Positions 18,780 through 27,685 are shown, numbered from the stretch's first letter. The stretch: DNA of 64,000 nucleotides from CAVUAN01 sp963739435 (GCA_963739435.1 CAVUAN010000009.1:124001-188000); one strand, 5' to 3'. A program made the numbers and translations. The notes: generated by a model from the sequence alone, not told the origin.

Positions 18780-19625
18780 TCAGGCCTTGGGCTGCATGAC
18801 CAGGGACATCTTGTCCTGGAAGGCCTTCATGCGGGCAGGCCCGCGGATGGCCGCGATGGCCTTTTCCGTGGCGCGGATCAGGTCGCGCACGGCCTCGACA
18901 CCCCGGCCCCGGTCGATCTCGGCCAGGGCCGTCTTGTAGGGCCGTTCGATGCCCGGCAGGTTCTGCTCGCCCAGGGCCAGCTCGGCCTCCTGTTTGACCC
19001 GGGTGCACAGGATCATGAGGATCTTCTTCTCGTCGCCCAGCAGCGCCGGAGGGGTGGGGGCGGCCGCAGCGGCCTGGCGGGCCGCCACTTCCCGGGGGCG
19101 CATCTCGACCAGGCCCGATGTGATGAGGCCGTAGAGCACCTTGGCCGTCTCGAAGGAGGAGAGGTCCACCACGCGGGCGAGCTCCTCGATCGTCCGCTGG
19201 CCGTCGACGTGGATCACCAGGTTCCACTCGGGCGGCGAAAGGGTCACCGGTTCGGCCGAGTCCCGCTCCAGGAAGGTCGGCACGTAGTCGACGGCCGGGA
19301 TTTTGCGCGACAGCACCTTCCACTCGTCCAGGCGCCGCGCGGCCTCCATCAGAAGGCTCGTGTTGGACTTTTCGATCGAGGCGACGTCGATCTCCTCGTT
19401 GGGCGTGAACTGGAAGTCGCCCGACGACCAGATGGCCAGCGCGTAGATCGCTTCCTCACCCGTCAGGTCGTTTAAGCGGGCGTGAACCATCTGCCCGTTC
19501 TTCAGATAAATGAAGCCGCGCTCGTTGCCCCGAACGAGCGTGAACATCCCCGTTTTCCCGGACACCGAGACGAGCTGAATGATGTCCGGGACGGGCAGCT
19601 CCTGGATGGACCCCTGGAACGACAT
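18780..19625 (-). CDS. DUF4388 domain protein
   Basis: A 281-residue soluble protein beginning MSFQGSIQELPVPDIIQLVS, a clear DUF4388 start. The domain covers about residues 1-110 (SGKTGMFTLVRG; GFIYLKNGQMVHARL; GEEAIYALAIWSSGDFQF). It is often found in Myxococcota and Acidobacteriota proteins tied to signalling or motility. A middle winged-helix-like segment (TIEELARVVDLSSFETAKVLYGLITSGLVE) and a helical C-terminus follow. The exact role is unknown. A TAGCAT -10 box ends ten bases before the ATG. The gene lies just downstream of yebC-ruvC on the same strand but has its own promoter. Confidence 0.75.
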   Translation of the reverse strand: MSFQGSIQELPVPDIIQLVSVSGKTGMFTLVRGNERGFIYLKNGQMVHARLNDLTGEEAIYALAIWSSGDFQFTPNEEIDVASIEKSNTSLLMEAARRLDEWKVLSRKIPAVDYVPTFLERDSAEPVTLSPPEWNLVIHVDGQRTIEELARVVDLSSFETAKVLYGLITSGLVEMRPREVAARQAAAAAPTPPALLGDEKKILMILCTRVKQEAELALGEQNLPGIERPYKTALAEIDRGRGVEAVRDLIRATEKAIAAIRGPARMKAFQDKMSLVMQPKA

Positions 19626-19635
19626 CTGGCCGGGG

Positions 19636-19641
19636 ATGCTA
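19636..19641 (-). promoter_or_regulatory. Extended -10 box of the DUF4388 gene
   Basis: Minus-strand TGC-TAGCAT (box 19641-19636) lies ten bases before the ATG at 19625. No Shine-Dalgarno sequence separates them, so the leader would be only 3-4 bases. Confidence 0.5.
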
Positions 19642-19671
19642 GCACCCCCGCCCCTTCAGGCGTAAGGCCGC

Positions 19672-20145
19672 TCAACGACCGCCGGAGTGAATGTGGCAGA
19701 TGGCGAGTGCCAGGGCATCGGCCGCGTCGAGAGGCACCTTCGCGCGCTGGCGAGCGAGCAGCGAGAGAACCATGGAGCGGACCTGGGGTTTTTGCGCCTG
19801 TCCGTAGCCGACGAGGGCCTTCTTGACCAGGCGCGGCTCGTATTCGAAGACCGGCCGCCCGGCCCGCGCGGCGGCCGCCAGCAGGACGCCGCGCGCGTGA
19901 GCCAGCTTCAAGGCGGACGAGAAGTTCTTTGCCACGAAGACCGTCTCGATCGAGACGGCGTCCGGGGCGCATGCTGCGGCGAGCTCGCTGGCGCGAGAGA
20001 AGAGAAAGTCGAGGCGTTGGGCCAGCTCGAGGGAGGCCGGCGGGCGCCAGACGCCGCAGGAATCGAGCGTGAGCCGCCCGCCCTCGAAAACCACGATGCC
20101 CCAGCCGGTCGCCGCGGTCCCCGGATCCAGCCCGAGGACCTTCAC
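19672..20145 (-). CDS. ruvC: Holliday-junction resolvase RuvC
   Basis: A 157-residue endonuclease that cuts recombination junctions, RNase H fold. It begins MKVLGLDPGTAATGWG, giving the first catalytic Asp at residue 7. The Glu in VSIETVFVAKNFSSALKL and the two Asp in PLDAADALALAICH complete the acidic active site. Length is normal. It starts three bases after the yebC stop; yebC-ruvC is a conserved gene order in many bacteria. No ruvA or ruvB follows here. Confidence 0.95.
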   Translation of the reverse strand: MKVLGLDPGTAATGWGIVVFEGGRLTLDSCGVWRPPASLELAQRLDFLFSRASELAAACAPDAVSIETVFVAKNFSSALKLAHARGVLLAAAARAGRPVFEYEPRLVKKALVGYGQAQKPQVRSMVLSLLARQRAKVPLDAADALALAICHIHSGGR

Positions 20146-20148
20146 GGC

Positions 20149-20880
20149 TCAGGCGGTTTCGTCGAAATCGAAGTTGGCCCAGACGTGCTGAACGTCGTCG
20201 TGGTCCTCCAGGGCCTCCATGAGCTTCATCATCTGGTCGGCCTTGCGCTGGTCGACCTTGACCTCGGTTGACGGGATCATCGCGATCTCGGCAACGGCGA
20301 TCGGCAGCCCCTTCTTTTCGAGAGCTTCCTTCACGGCGGCAAAGCTTTCGGCAGCCGTCTGGATCTCGTGCTGTTCGCCGTCGGAGGCGACGTCGTCGGC
20401 GCCCGCTTCGATGGCGGCCTCCATCACCTGGTCTTCGGTCGCCTTGTCCTTTTCGATCGTGATGTAGCCCTTCTTCTGGAAGAGGAACTTCACCGAGCCG
20501 GACTCGCTGAGGTTGCCGCCGTGTTTCGAGAAAATTGTCCGGACCTCGGGCAGCGTGCGGTTCTTGTTGTCCGTCATCGTTTCGACCAGGACGGCCACGC
20601 CGCCCGGCCCGTACCCCTCGTACGTGACCTCTTCGTAGTTGACGCCCGGCAGCTCGCCCGTGCCGCGCTGGATGCCGCGCTTGATGTTGTCCGAGGGCAT
20701 GTTGACGGCCTTCGCATCGTCGATGGCCTTGCGCAGCCGTGGATTACCGCCGGGGTCGCTGCCGCCCAGCCGGGCGGCCATCGTGATTTCCTTGATGAGC
20801 TTCGTGAAGACGCGCCCGCGCTTCGCGTCGGCGGCGCCTTTCTTGTGCTTGATCGTTGCCCACTTGCTGTGTCCGGACAT
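20149..20880 (-). CDS. yebC: YebC/PmpR family regulatory or translation-associated protein
   Basis: A 243-residue protein starting MSGHSKWATIKHKKGAADAK, the YebC signature, and containing the family block GYGPGGVAVLVETMTDNKNRT. Members were described as transcription regulators and more recently as factors helping ribosomes through proline stretches. The start ATG 20880 is set by the signature and a CAGGAG site nine bases upstream; an upstream extension in the same frame has no family similarity. A TATAAT box (20919-20914) provides a promoter. It is divergent from the kinase gene at 20974. Confidence 0.93.
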   Translation of the reverse strand: MSGHSKWATIKHKKGAADAKRGRVFTKLIKEITMAARLGGSDPGGNPRLRKAIDDAKAVNMPSDNIKRGIQRGTGELPGVNYEEVTYEGYGPGGVAVLVETMTDNKNRTLPEVRTIFSKHGGNLSESGSVKFLFQKKGYITIEKDKATEDQVMEAAIEAGADDVASDGEQHEIQTAAESFAAVKEALEKKGLPIAVAEIAMIPSTEVKVDQRKADQMMKLMEALEDHDDVQHVWANFDFDETA

Positions 20881-20913
20881 GATCGCTCCTGAGTCGAAAA
20901 GAGATGGGCGGCG

Positions 20914-20919
20914 ATTATA
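20914..20919 (-). promoter_or_regulatory. -10 box of yebC-ruvC
   Basis: Perfect minus-strand TATAAT, leaving a leader of about 27 bases with a CAGGAG site. A plus-strand TATCAT at 20934-20939 could serve the divergent kinase gene. Clear -35 hexamers are not seen. Confidence 0.6.
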
Positions 20920-20973
20920 TGACCCGGATGCCGTATCATTTGAAGGAAGTTCAGCCGACACAACTTCCGACGG

Positions 20974-23784
20974 ATGCTGAGAAAAGTCCTTTTGATCGAG
21001 TATGAAACGCGCTCAGCCGAGCGCGTGCGGGGGCTCCTTCCGGCCTCGGACTTCACGGTGGTCGAGGCGCACGATGGCGAAGAGGGCCTCTCGGCCTTCA
21101 CCTCCTCACGGTTCGACCTCGTCGTCCTTTCGGGGATGCTGCCGCGGCTGCCCTCGGCCGAGGTGATCCGGGAGATCCGCCGCAAAGGGGGTGTGGCCGC
21201 CCCGCCCATCCTCCTGATGGTTTCGGGTTACAAGGGAACCAACAAGAAGGCGGATGCGCAGCGCGTCGGCGCCTTCGACATCCTCGTCAAGCCGTTCGAA
21301 GACCAGGAGTTCCGCGAGGCCGTGAAGCAGGCCGTGGAATCGACGGACGTCGGCGCGCGGACGATGAAGATCGCGGCAGCAGACGTCGCGGCGGCGTCGC
21401 GCCTGACCTCCGAAGACATCTTCTCGGATGTGCTCCTGGACGTCGGCGGAGAGGCGGTGCGGCCTTCCGCGGCGGTTGCGCCGCCGAAACCGGTCGTCTC
21501 CGCCGAGGAGGAGGTCGACCGGAGAATGCGCGACTCGCTCTCCGGCATCCTCGCAAATCGAACGCCTCCGCGCGGCACGGCGGCGCCCTCCGCCGAACCG
21601 GGACTGACACCCCCGCACGGCACCTCGCCCTCCTTCGCAGGGCCTTCGGAGGGCAAGCCGCGCTTCTCGACGGACGCCGACATCGATCGGATGATCAAGG
21701 ACACGCTGTCGGGCCTGCGCGTTCCGCACCCCAGGTCTGCCGTCGTGAGCCAGCCGGATCCGGACCACTTCGGCCAGTACGAGATCCTCGAGAAAATTGC
21801 CTCTGGCGGCATGGCCGACGCCTTCAAGGCGCGGCGCAGCGGCGTCGAGGGGTTCCAGAAGATCGTCGCGATCAAGAAGATCCTTCCACACCTGGCCGAC
21901 AACGAGCAGTTCATCGCGATGTTCGCCGACGAGGCCAAGCTCGCGGCGCAGCTCTCACACCCGAACATCATTCACATCTACGACCTCGGCAAGATCGAGG
22001 CGGGCGGCTATTTCATCGCGATGGAATACGTGGACGGCCGCGACCTGCGGGGCATCCTCCAGATCGCTCGGGAAGTTGCGACCCCGATTCCCGTGCCGCT
22101 CGCGATCTACATTGCGTCGAAGATCGCCTCGGCCCTCGACTACGCGCACCGGCGCCGCGATACGGACGGACGGGAGCTCGCGATCGTCCACCGCGATGTC
22201 TCGCCCCAGAACATCCTCATCTCCTTCGAGGGTGACATCAAGCTGTGCGACTTCGGGATCGCGAAGGCGGCCTCGAAGGCCTCGACGACGCAGTCAGGCG
22301 CCTTGAAGGGCAAGGTCCAGTACATGTCGCCCGAGCAGGCGTGGGGCCGCCCGATCGACCGGCGCAGCGACTTGTTCTCGCTCGGCAGCGTCCTTTTCGA
22401 GATGCTCACGGGCGAGCCTCTCTTCCGCGGGGACAACGATCTGAACCTGCTCGAGAAAGTCCGGGCCGCCGCCGCCCCGGCACCCTCCTCGCTCAACCCG
22501 GAAGTGCCGAAGAGCCTGGATGCGATTCTCGCCAAGACGCTTGCCGCGTCGCCCGATGACCGGTATCCCAACGCTTCGGATCTGCTGCGCGACCTCGAAT
22601 CGGTCCTCTATTCGTACACGCCCGCGCCGGGCAGCGCGGATCTGGCGATCTACCTCCACCGGCAACAGGCCGAGGAAGCGGCGTCAGCCGAGGCGAAGGC
22701 GCGCACGGAGGCCGGCTCGACGGCCGCCGAGGCGCCCAAGAAGCGGCGGTCCAAGGGCGCGCCGGTCGCCCGCCGGTCGACGGGCTCCGCGCCGAAGTTC
22801 GTGGAAGATCTCGCGGGCTCCACTCCCGCGCGCGAGGGTTCCACGCCACCGCCCGTTTCGAAGCCGCCCGTCCCGGTGATCACTCCCGAGTCAAAACCCC
22901 GCACGCTTCCGGGGGTCTATGGCGCGCCGCCCTCGGCCCGCGCGCACGAGAAGAAAAGCCGCGTTGTTCTCTTCGGGCTGATCGCGGCGGCGGTCATCGT
23001 CCTGACCGGTGTGGGCTGGTTTGTTCTGTCGCGCCAGACTGCGCCGGCGAAACCGGCGGCGGCGCCCGCCGTGACGCCGCTCGCCACACCCGGCGTCGCC
23101 GCGTCGACACCCGTGCCGGCGGCCCTGGCCACGCCGGTCGCCACGCCCCTGCCGGCCGGCTTCGATCCGAAGGCCGTCGATGCGGAGGTTCAGAGGCAGC
23201 TCGCCGCCAAGAAGCGGGAGCTGCAGAAGTCGCAGGACGCCGGCGCCGCTCCGGCCGGCAAGGCGCCACGCGACGCGGGCGCACCCGCTGAAAAAGCTCC
23301 AGCCCGGGCGAAAGACGAGGCGCCGGCGTCGGACACCGGCCGCGCGGTGACCCCGGCGGAAGGCGCGGCGACGAAGACGGAAGCGGCGCCGACACCCGAG
23401 CCGGCCGCTGTGCCGACGCGCCCGGCCCCCGCCCCGGTGTCCGAGGCGCCGGCACGCGCCGCCGCCGGGGAACCCGAGGTTGCCCGGGGAGATGTCGTCG
23501 GGCCAGGCCCGGGAGTCGTCGAGCCGGAGCTGATTGCCCCGCCGCGCGTCGCCTATCCGCCCGTCGCGCGGCAGCAGCGCATTTCGGGTAGAGTCATCGT
23601 CCTGGTTTTCGTGAACGAGAACGGGTCGGTGACCGAGGCGCGCCTCCAGCAGGGGGTCGCCTCGAACATGGGCGTCAACCAGGCGGTTGTGGATGCCGTG
23701 CGAAAATCCAGGTTCCGGGCCGCCACCAAGAACGGCGTTCCGGTGAAGATGTGGCGTACCGTCGTCGTGGATGTGCAGCCGTAG
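20974..23784 (+). CDS. Pseudo-receiver / serine-threonine kinase / TonB C-terminal fusion protein
   Basis: A 936-residue membrane protein. Residues 1-125 have a CheY-like fold, but the phospho-acceptor Asp is replaced by Ser53 (DLVVLSGMLP) and the N-terminal acidic pair is degraded (LLIEYET); the conserved Lys in LVKPFE remains. Two short related segments follow (VDRRMRDSLSGIL and IDRMIKDTLSGLR). An active-looking kinase spans about 269-545, with catalytic HRDVSPQN at 406 and DFG at 426. A Pro/Ala-rich linker leads to one helix (about 665-686) and a long Ala/Pro region. Residues 850-936 form a TonB-type C-terminal domain (RISGRVIVLVFVNENGSVTEARL). The kinase faces the cytoplasm and the TonB domain the periplasm. 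The partners are unknown. Confidence 0.85.
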   Translation: MLRKVLLIEYETRSAERVRGLLPASDFTVVEAHDGEEGLSAFTSSRFDLVVLSGMLPRLPSAEVIREIRRKGGVAAPPILLMVSGYKGTNKKADAQRVGAFDILVKPFEDQEFREAVKQAVESTDVGARTMKIAAADVAAASRLTSEDIFSDVLLDVGGEAVRPSAAVAPPKPVVSAEEEVDRRMRDSLSGILANRTPPRGTAAPSAEPGLTPPHGTSPSFAGPSEGKPRFSTDADIDRMIKDTLSGLRVPHPRSAVVSQPDPDHFGQYEILEKIASGGMADAFKARRSGVEGFQKIVAIKKILPHLADNEQFIAMFADEAKLAAQLSHPNIIHIYDLGKIEAGGYFIAMEYVDGRDLRGILQIAREVATPIPVPLAIYIASKIASALDYAHRRRDTDGRELAIVHRDVSPQNILISFEGDIKLCDFGIAKAASKASTTQSGALKGKVQYMSPEQAWGRPIDRRSDLFSLGSVLFEMLTGEPLFRGDNDLNLLEKVRAAAAPAPSSLNPEVPKSLDAILAKTLAASPDDRYPNASDLLRDLESVLYSYTPAPGSADLAIYLHRQQAEEAASAEAKARTEAGSTAAEAPKKRRSKGAPVARRSTGSAPKFVEDLAGSTPAREGSTPPPVSKPPVPVITPESKPRTLPGVYGAPPSARAHEKKSRVVLFGLIAAAVIVLTGVGWFVLSRQTAPAKPAAAPAVTPLATPGVAASTPVPAALATPVATPLPAGFDPKAVDAEVQRQLAAKKRELQKSQDAGAAPAGKAPRDAGAPAEKAPARAKDEAPASDTGRAVTPAEGAATKTEAAPTPEPAAVPTRPAPAPVSEAPARAAAGEPEVARGDVVGPGPGVVEPELIAPPRVAYPPVARQQRISGRVIVLVFVNENGSVTEARLQQGVASNMGVNQAVVDAVRKSRFRAATKNGVPVKMWRTVVVDVQP

Positions 23785-23832
23785 GGCGGCGATGCGTCGG
23801 GAGCTGAGGTTTGCGCAGGAGGTCACGAGCCG

Positions 23833-24054
23833 ATGAGTCTCACCTCGGATCAAAAGCAGTTCTACCAGAACACCCTGACTGTCACGAAGAAGGAGATTTC
23901 CGAGCTGGAGGACCTCATCCAGCAGGAATTGGCGAAGGTCAAGGACCGGTTGAACGAGCTCCAGACCGCCCAGAAGGCCGCGCGCCAGATGTACGACGCG
24001 GCATGTCAGCGCCTCGGAATTCCCAACGACCTGGAAGAAGCCGAGTCGCGCTGA
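23833..24054 (+). CDS. Small coiled-coil protein of unknown function
   Basis: 73 residues, nearly all helical with heptad spacing: MSLTSDQKQFYQNTLTVTKK, then EISELEDLIQQELAKVKDRL and a C-terminal acidic tail. No cysteines except one near the end and no signal peptide. A GGAGG site nine bases before the ATG supports expression. It lies 48 bases after the kinase-TonB gene and overlaps the start of the btuF-like gene by about 50 bases if that gene begins at 24003. I do not recognise a family. A partner for a neighbouring protein is possible but unproven. Confidence 0.6.
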   Translation: MSLTSDQKQFYQNTLTVTKKEISELEDLIQQELAKVKDRLNELQTAQKAARQMYDAACQRLGIPNDLEEAESR

Positions 24055-24950
24055 GGTCGAGTCGCGCAGAGGCCGAAGCGCCCGAAGCCTCCGAACTGGC
24101 CGCCCCTCGTCTCTCCGCGCTGACACTGCCTCTGGTCCTGGTTCTTTTCTCCGGATGCCCGTCCGAGCCGCCGAAGCCTCCGGCCGGAGCGCCTCATCGC
24201 GTCGTCGCGCTGGCGCCGAACCTGACGGAGATCGTCTTCGCGGTGGGCGCGGGCGGGAGCCTCGTCGGTGTCTCGGAGTTTTCCGACTATCCGGAGGCGG
24301 CGCGATCGATTCCCCGCGTCGGCGGGCTCGAGGTCAGCGCTGAACGGGTCGCCTCGCTCCACCCGGATCTCGTCCTGGCCAGCCAGGATGGCAACGCGCG
24401 CGGCCCCGTGATGGCCCTGGAAGCGGCGGGCATCCCGGTCCTGGCCGTCTCCGGGAGTTCGCTCGACGCCGTGCTCGATGGCCTTCGGCGCGTGGCGGTG
24501 CGCCTGGGGCGCGGGCCGGAAGGCGAAAAGCTGTCTCTAGAGCTGTCGCGCCGCCGTGACGCGGTGCGGGCGCGCGCGGCCGGGCGCCGACGGCCGCGAG
24601 CACTGCTGCTCGTCTGGCCGGATCCGCCGCAGGCGGCCGGGCGCGGCACGTTCCTGGACGACATCCTGACCGAGGCCGGCGCGGACAACATCCTGGGAGG
24701 CAGCGCCGGCTGGCCGACCGTATCGGCCGAGTTCCTCGCGACGGCGCCGATCGACGTTCTCGTCATCCCGGAGTCGAGCGCGACGCGGCAGGCCTACGAA
24801 TCCGCGTTCGCATCCGGCCCGCTTTCACGCGGGTCCATCGCGAAGGCGCATGTCATACGGCTTCCCGAATCGCCGCTGACCAGACCCGGTCCGCGCGTCT
24901 TTGATGTGCTCGAGCAGCTCGAAGGAGAGCTCTCGCGGAGCGGCCGCTGA
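24003..24950 (+). CDS. btuF: BtuF-like ABC substrate-binding lipoprotein
   Basis: Periplasmic helical-backbone binding protein of the vitamin B12/iron-chelate type, about 315 residues. The mature part reads RVVALAPNLTEIVFAVGAGG, SEFSDYPEAARSIPRVGGL and SLHPDLVLAS, the standard cobalamin-binding-protein blocks. A lipobox-like LVLVLFSGC precedes it. The start is unclear: the first in-frame ATG is 24003, which leaves a long tail before the signal helix, and no closer ATG or GTG is visible. The stop overlaps btuC (TGATG). The ligand, B12 or a metal chelate, is inferred from similarity only. Confidence 0.8.
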   Translation: MSAPRNSQRPGRSRVALRSSRAEAEAPEASELAAPRLSALTLPLVLVLFSGCPSEPPKPPAGAPHRVVALAPNLTEIVFAVGAGGSLVGVSEFSDYPEAARSIPRVGGLEVSAERVASLHPDLVLASQDGNARGPVMALEAAGIPVLAVSGSSLDAVLDGLRRVAVRLGRGPEGEKLSLELSRRRDAVRARAAGRRRPRALLLVWPDPPQAAGRGTFLDDILTEAGADNILGGSAGWPTVSAEFLATAPIDVLVIPESSATRQAYESAFASGPLSRGSIAKAHVIRLPESPLTRPGPRVFDVLEQLEGELSRSGR

Positions 24951-25948
24951 TGGCGGCGCCTTCGGGGTCGCGCTCGGCGCCCCATTCGTCGCGCTGGACC
25001 GTTCTCGTGGGCGCAGTCGTTCTGCTTGCCTTAGCCTCCCTCATTGGCCTCTCGGTCGGGGGCGTGAAGCTCGATTGGACGGCGCTTTCGGCGGAGGGCC
25101 CGGCAGGGGACACGGCGCGGGTCCTCGCGCACTTGCGGGCGCCGCGTGTGGCGCTGGCGGCGCTCGTCGGCGCTTGCCTCGCACTGGCGGGCGCGGCCCT
25201 CCAGGCGCTTCTCAAGAACCCGCTGGCCGATCCGTTCCTGCTCGGCACCTCAGGAGGCGCGGCTGCCGGTGCCGCGATCGCGGCCCTGCTCGGCGTGTCG
25301 CCTCTCCTTTCGCCCGGCGCGGCGTTTGCCGGAGCAGCGGCGTCGGCGATCGGGGTCGCCGCGCTCGCGCGCCGGGGCGGCCGGCTCGACTTGCACCGCC
25401 TCTTGCTCGCCGGGCTCATCGCCAACGCGTTCTTCTCGGCGATGCTGCTGCTCGTCTTCTCGGCCGCGTCGGGGGAGACGGCGCGTTCGATGCTCTTCTG
25501 GATGATGGGCAGCCTCGCGGATGCCACCCCGGCCCGGATTGCCGCTCTCCTGCCGTATGCGCTAGCCGGAGGAGCCACGCTCCTCGCCTTCGCGTCGCGA
25601 TTGAACCTCTTCGCCGTGGGGGAAGAGAATGCCGCCGCGCTCGGCGTGAACACGGAGGCCGCCAAGCGCGTCGTCTTTCTCGCCGCGTCCCTGCTGACCG
25701 GAGCGGCCGTGGCGTTTGCCGGCGTGATCGGGTTCGTGGGCCTGCTCGTCCCCCATGCGGTGCGCTCCGTTTCGGGAAACGACCAGCGCACCCTCCTGCC
25801 GGCCTCGGCGCTCTCGGGGGCGGCCCTGCTCGTCGTGGCCGATGCCGTGTCGCGGGCGGCGTTCGCCCCGGGCGAGCTGTCGATCGGAGCCGTGACGGCC
25901 GCCGTGGGGGCGCCCGTCTTTGCCTGGCTCCTGCTGCGCCAGCCATGA
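24950..25948 (+). CDS. btuC: FecCD/BtuC-type ABC transporter permease
   Basis: A 332-residue permease with about ten helices. The family blocks are LRAPRVALAALVGACLALAGAALQ, NPLADPFLLGTSGGAAAGA, and GFVGLLVPHAVR, the cytoplasmic segment that contacts the ATPase. It transports cobalamin, haem or iron-siderophores across the inner membrane in this family. The ATG overlaps the btuF stop by one base and the gene end overlaps btuD by four bases (ATGA), so the three form one operon. Confidence 0.9.
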   Translation: MAAPSGSRSAPHSSRWTVLVGAVVLLALASLIGLSVGGVKLDWTALSAEGPAGDTARVLAHLRAPRVALAALVGACLALAGAALQALLKNPLADPFLLGTSGGAAAGAAIAALLGVSPLLSPGAAFAGAAASAIGVAALARRGGRLDLHRLLLAGLIANAFFSAMLLLVFSAASGETARSMLFWMMGSLADATPARIAALLPYALAGGATLLAFASRLNLFAVGEENAAALGVNTEAAKRVVFLAASLLTGAAVAFAGVIGFVGLLVPHAVRSVSGNDQRTLLPASALSGAALLVVADAVSRAAFAPGELSIGAVTAAVGAPVFAWLLLRQP

Positions 25949-26730
25949 CAGCGCCGGCGATCGAGGCGCGCGGCCTCTCGGCTTCTTACGGGGTGACGCA
26001 GGCCCTCGACCGGCTCGACGCTTCTGTCCAGACGGGAGAGATCCTGGTTCTTCTCGGCGAGAATGGGTCGGGCAAGTCGACGCTGCTCAAGCTCGTGGCC
26101 CGGATCCTGGCTCCGTCGGGAGGCGAGCTGCTGCTCGACGGGAATCCTCTCCACGGCCTGGCGCGGCGCGAAACGGCCCGGCGGATCGCGTACGTGCCGC
26201 AGAGCGTGGATCTCGTTTTTCCCATCCTGTGTCTCGACCTCGTCCTGCAGGGTCGGGCTCCGCACGGGCGGGGCTTTTCGGCCGATTCCGCGGACGACCG
26301 GCGCCGGGCACTCGAGGCGATGCGCGCCTGCGATGTCGCCGAGCTCGCCCTGCGCGACGCGTCCGCGCTCTCCGGCGGCGAGAAGCGCCGCGTCTTTCTG
26401 GCGCGGGCGCTGGCCCAGGAGGCCGCCATCTGGCTGCTGGACGAGCCCACGTCGGGCCTCGACCCGCGCCACCGGCTCCAGTTTCTCGAGACCCTTCAGA
26501 GAGTCCACCGGGAGCGGGGCACGACGGTGCTGTTCGTAACGCACGACATCGACCAGGCCTCGGAGTTGGGCGACAGCGTCCTGCTGCTGTCCAAGGGGCG
26601 CGCCCTCGCGCAGGGGCCGCCTGCCGAAGTCCTGACCCCGGCGCATCTCGAGGCGGCCTTCGGCGTGCGGTTCGAGGTCTCCGGAGCCCGCATCCGAGCC
26701 ATCGGGCCGAACCCCGATCCCCGACCCTAA
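25945..26730 (+). CDS. btuD: BtuD/FepC-type ABC transporter ATPase
   Basis: A 261-residue ATPase energising the preceding permease. Walker A is GENGSGKST (about residues 39-47), the Q-loop is VPQSVDLVF, the signature LSGGEKRR and Walker B WLLDEPTSGLD, with the switch His in VTHDIDQ. The start ATG overlaps the permease stop. The operon ends here; a gap of 51 bases precedes accD. Confidence 0.9.
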   Translation: MTAPAIEARGLSASYGVTQALDRLDASVQTGEILVLLGENGSGKSTLLKLVARILAPSGGELLLDGNPLHGLARRETARRIAYVPQSVDLVFPILCLDLVLQGRAPHGRGFSADSADDRRRALEAMRACDVAELALRDASALSGGEKRRVFLARALAQEAAIWLLDEPTSGLDPRHRLQFLETLQRVHRERGTTVLFVTHDIDQASELGDSVLLLSKGRALAQGPPAEVLTPAHLEAAFGVRFEVSGARIRAIGPNPDPRP

Positions 26731-26762
26731 ATACCGCCCTCTGAACGTTTTACCCGGCCTGC

Positions 26763-26768
26763 TAGGAT
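26763..26768 (+). promoter_or_regulatory. Extended -10 box of accD
   Basis: TGC-TAGGAT, with 13 bases between the box and the ATG at 26782. The intervening sequence is pyrimidine-rich and has no Shine-Dalgarno. Confidence 0.5.
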
Positions 26769-26781
26769 TCTTCCCCTTCCC

Positions 26782-27639
26782 ATGTGGTTCCGTAAAGACA
26801 AGGCCCCCAAGGAGCCGCGTGAGGCCCGGCAGAGCACTGTCCCCGAGGGGCTCTGGGTCAAGTGCGACAACTGCCGGCAGATCCTCTACAACAAGGAACT
26901 TCTCCGGAACTTCAAGATCTGCCCGAAGTGCAATTTCCACTTCCGGCTCTCCGCGCCCGAGCGGCTGCGCATGCTCTTCGACGACGGCCGGTACACCGAG
27001 GTCGACGCGGAGCTGCGCTCGACGGACCCGCTGAAGTTCCGCGACTCGAAAAGGTACCGCGACCGGCTGAAGCAGTACGAGGAGTCGATCGGCCCGGGCG
27101 ACGCCGTCGTGGTGGGCACGGGCGCGATGGGTGGCATCCCGGTCGTCATCGGAGCGATGGAGTTTTTCTTCCTGGGGGGCTCGATGGGCTCGGTCGTCGG
27201 GGAGAAGATCGCGCGCGCGGCGGAGCGTGCGCTTTCCGACCGGCGGCCGCTCCTCGTCGTGTCGGCCTCCGGCGGCGCGCGCATGCAGGAGGGAATCCTC
27301 TCGCTCATGCAGATGGGCAAGATTGCGGCGGCGCTGGCTCGTCTGGCCGAGCAGCGGATCCCCTACATCTCCGTCATGACCGATCCGACGACGGGCGGCG
27401 TCACGGCCTCCTTTGCGATGCTGGGGGATTTGAACGTGGCCGAGCCCAACGCCCTGATCGGATTCGCGGGGCCGCGCGTCATCGAGCAGACCATCCGGCA
27501 GACCCTGCCGGAAGGCTTCCAGCGCTCGGAGTTTCTCCTCGAGCACGGCATGCTCGACTTCATCGTGGATCGCTTCGAGATGAAAGCGACGCTGGTGCGT
27601 TGCCTGAACCTTCTCTGGTCGGGCAACGGCAGGGGATAG
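26782..27639 (+). CDS. accD: Acetyl-CoA carboxylase carboxyltransferase subunit beta
   Basis: A 285-residue subunit that, with AccA, transfers carboxyl from biotin to acetyl-CoA for fatty-acid synthesis. The N-terminal zinc ribbon has Cys28, Cys31, Cys47 and Cys50. The crotonase-fold blocks include GGSMGSVVGEKI, ASGGARMQEG and PTTGGVTASFA, the acyl-CoA oxyanion loops. It is complete. folC follows, as in many bacteria (accD-folC). Confidence 0.95.
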   Translation: MWFRKDKAPKEPREARQSTVPEGLWVKCDNCRQILYNKELLRNFKICPKCNFHFRLSAPERLRMLFDDGRYTEVDAELRSTDPLKFRDSKRYRDRLKQYEESIGPGDAVVVGTGAMGGIPVVIGAMEFFFLGGSMGSVVGEKIARAAERALSDRRPLLVVSASGGARMQEGILSLMQMGKIAAALARLAEQRIPYISVMTDPTTGGVTASFAMLGDLNVAEPNALIGFAGPRVIEQTIRQTLPEGFQRSEFLLEHGMLDFIVDRFEMKATLVRCLNLLWSGNGRG

Positions 27640-27685
27640 GACCGTAGCTCGTCTCCCCGCCCTCGAACGGCTGGAGGGCCTCGAT

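Noticed and set aside
23791..23835. A 14-codon open frame just before the coiled-coil gene
   Set aside because: It has an ATGA junction but is too short to support and has no clear ribosome-binding site.
24003..24950. Vitamin B12 riboswitch before the btuF-like gene
   Set aside because: Upstream sequence is coding and there is no room or B12-box-like motif.
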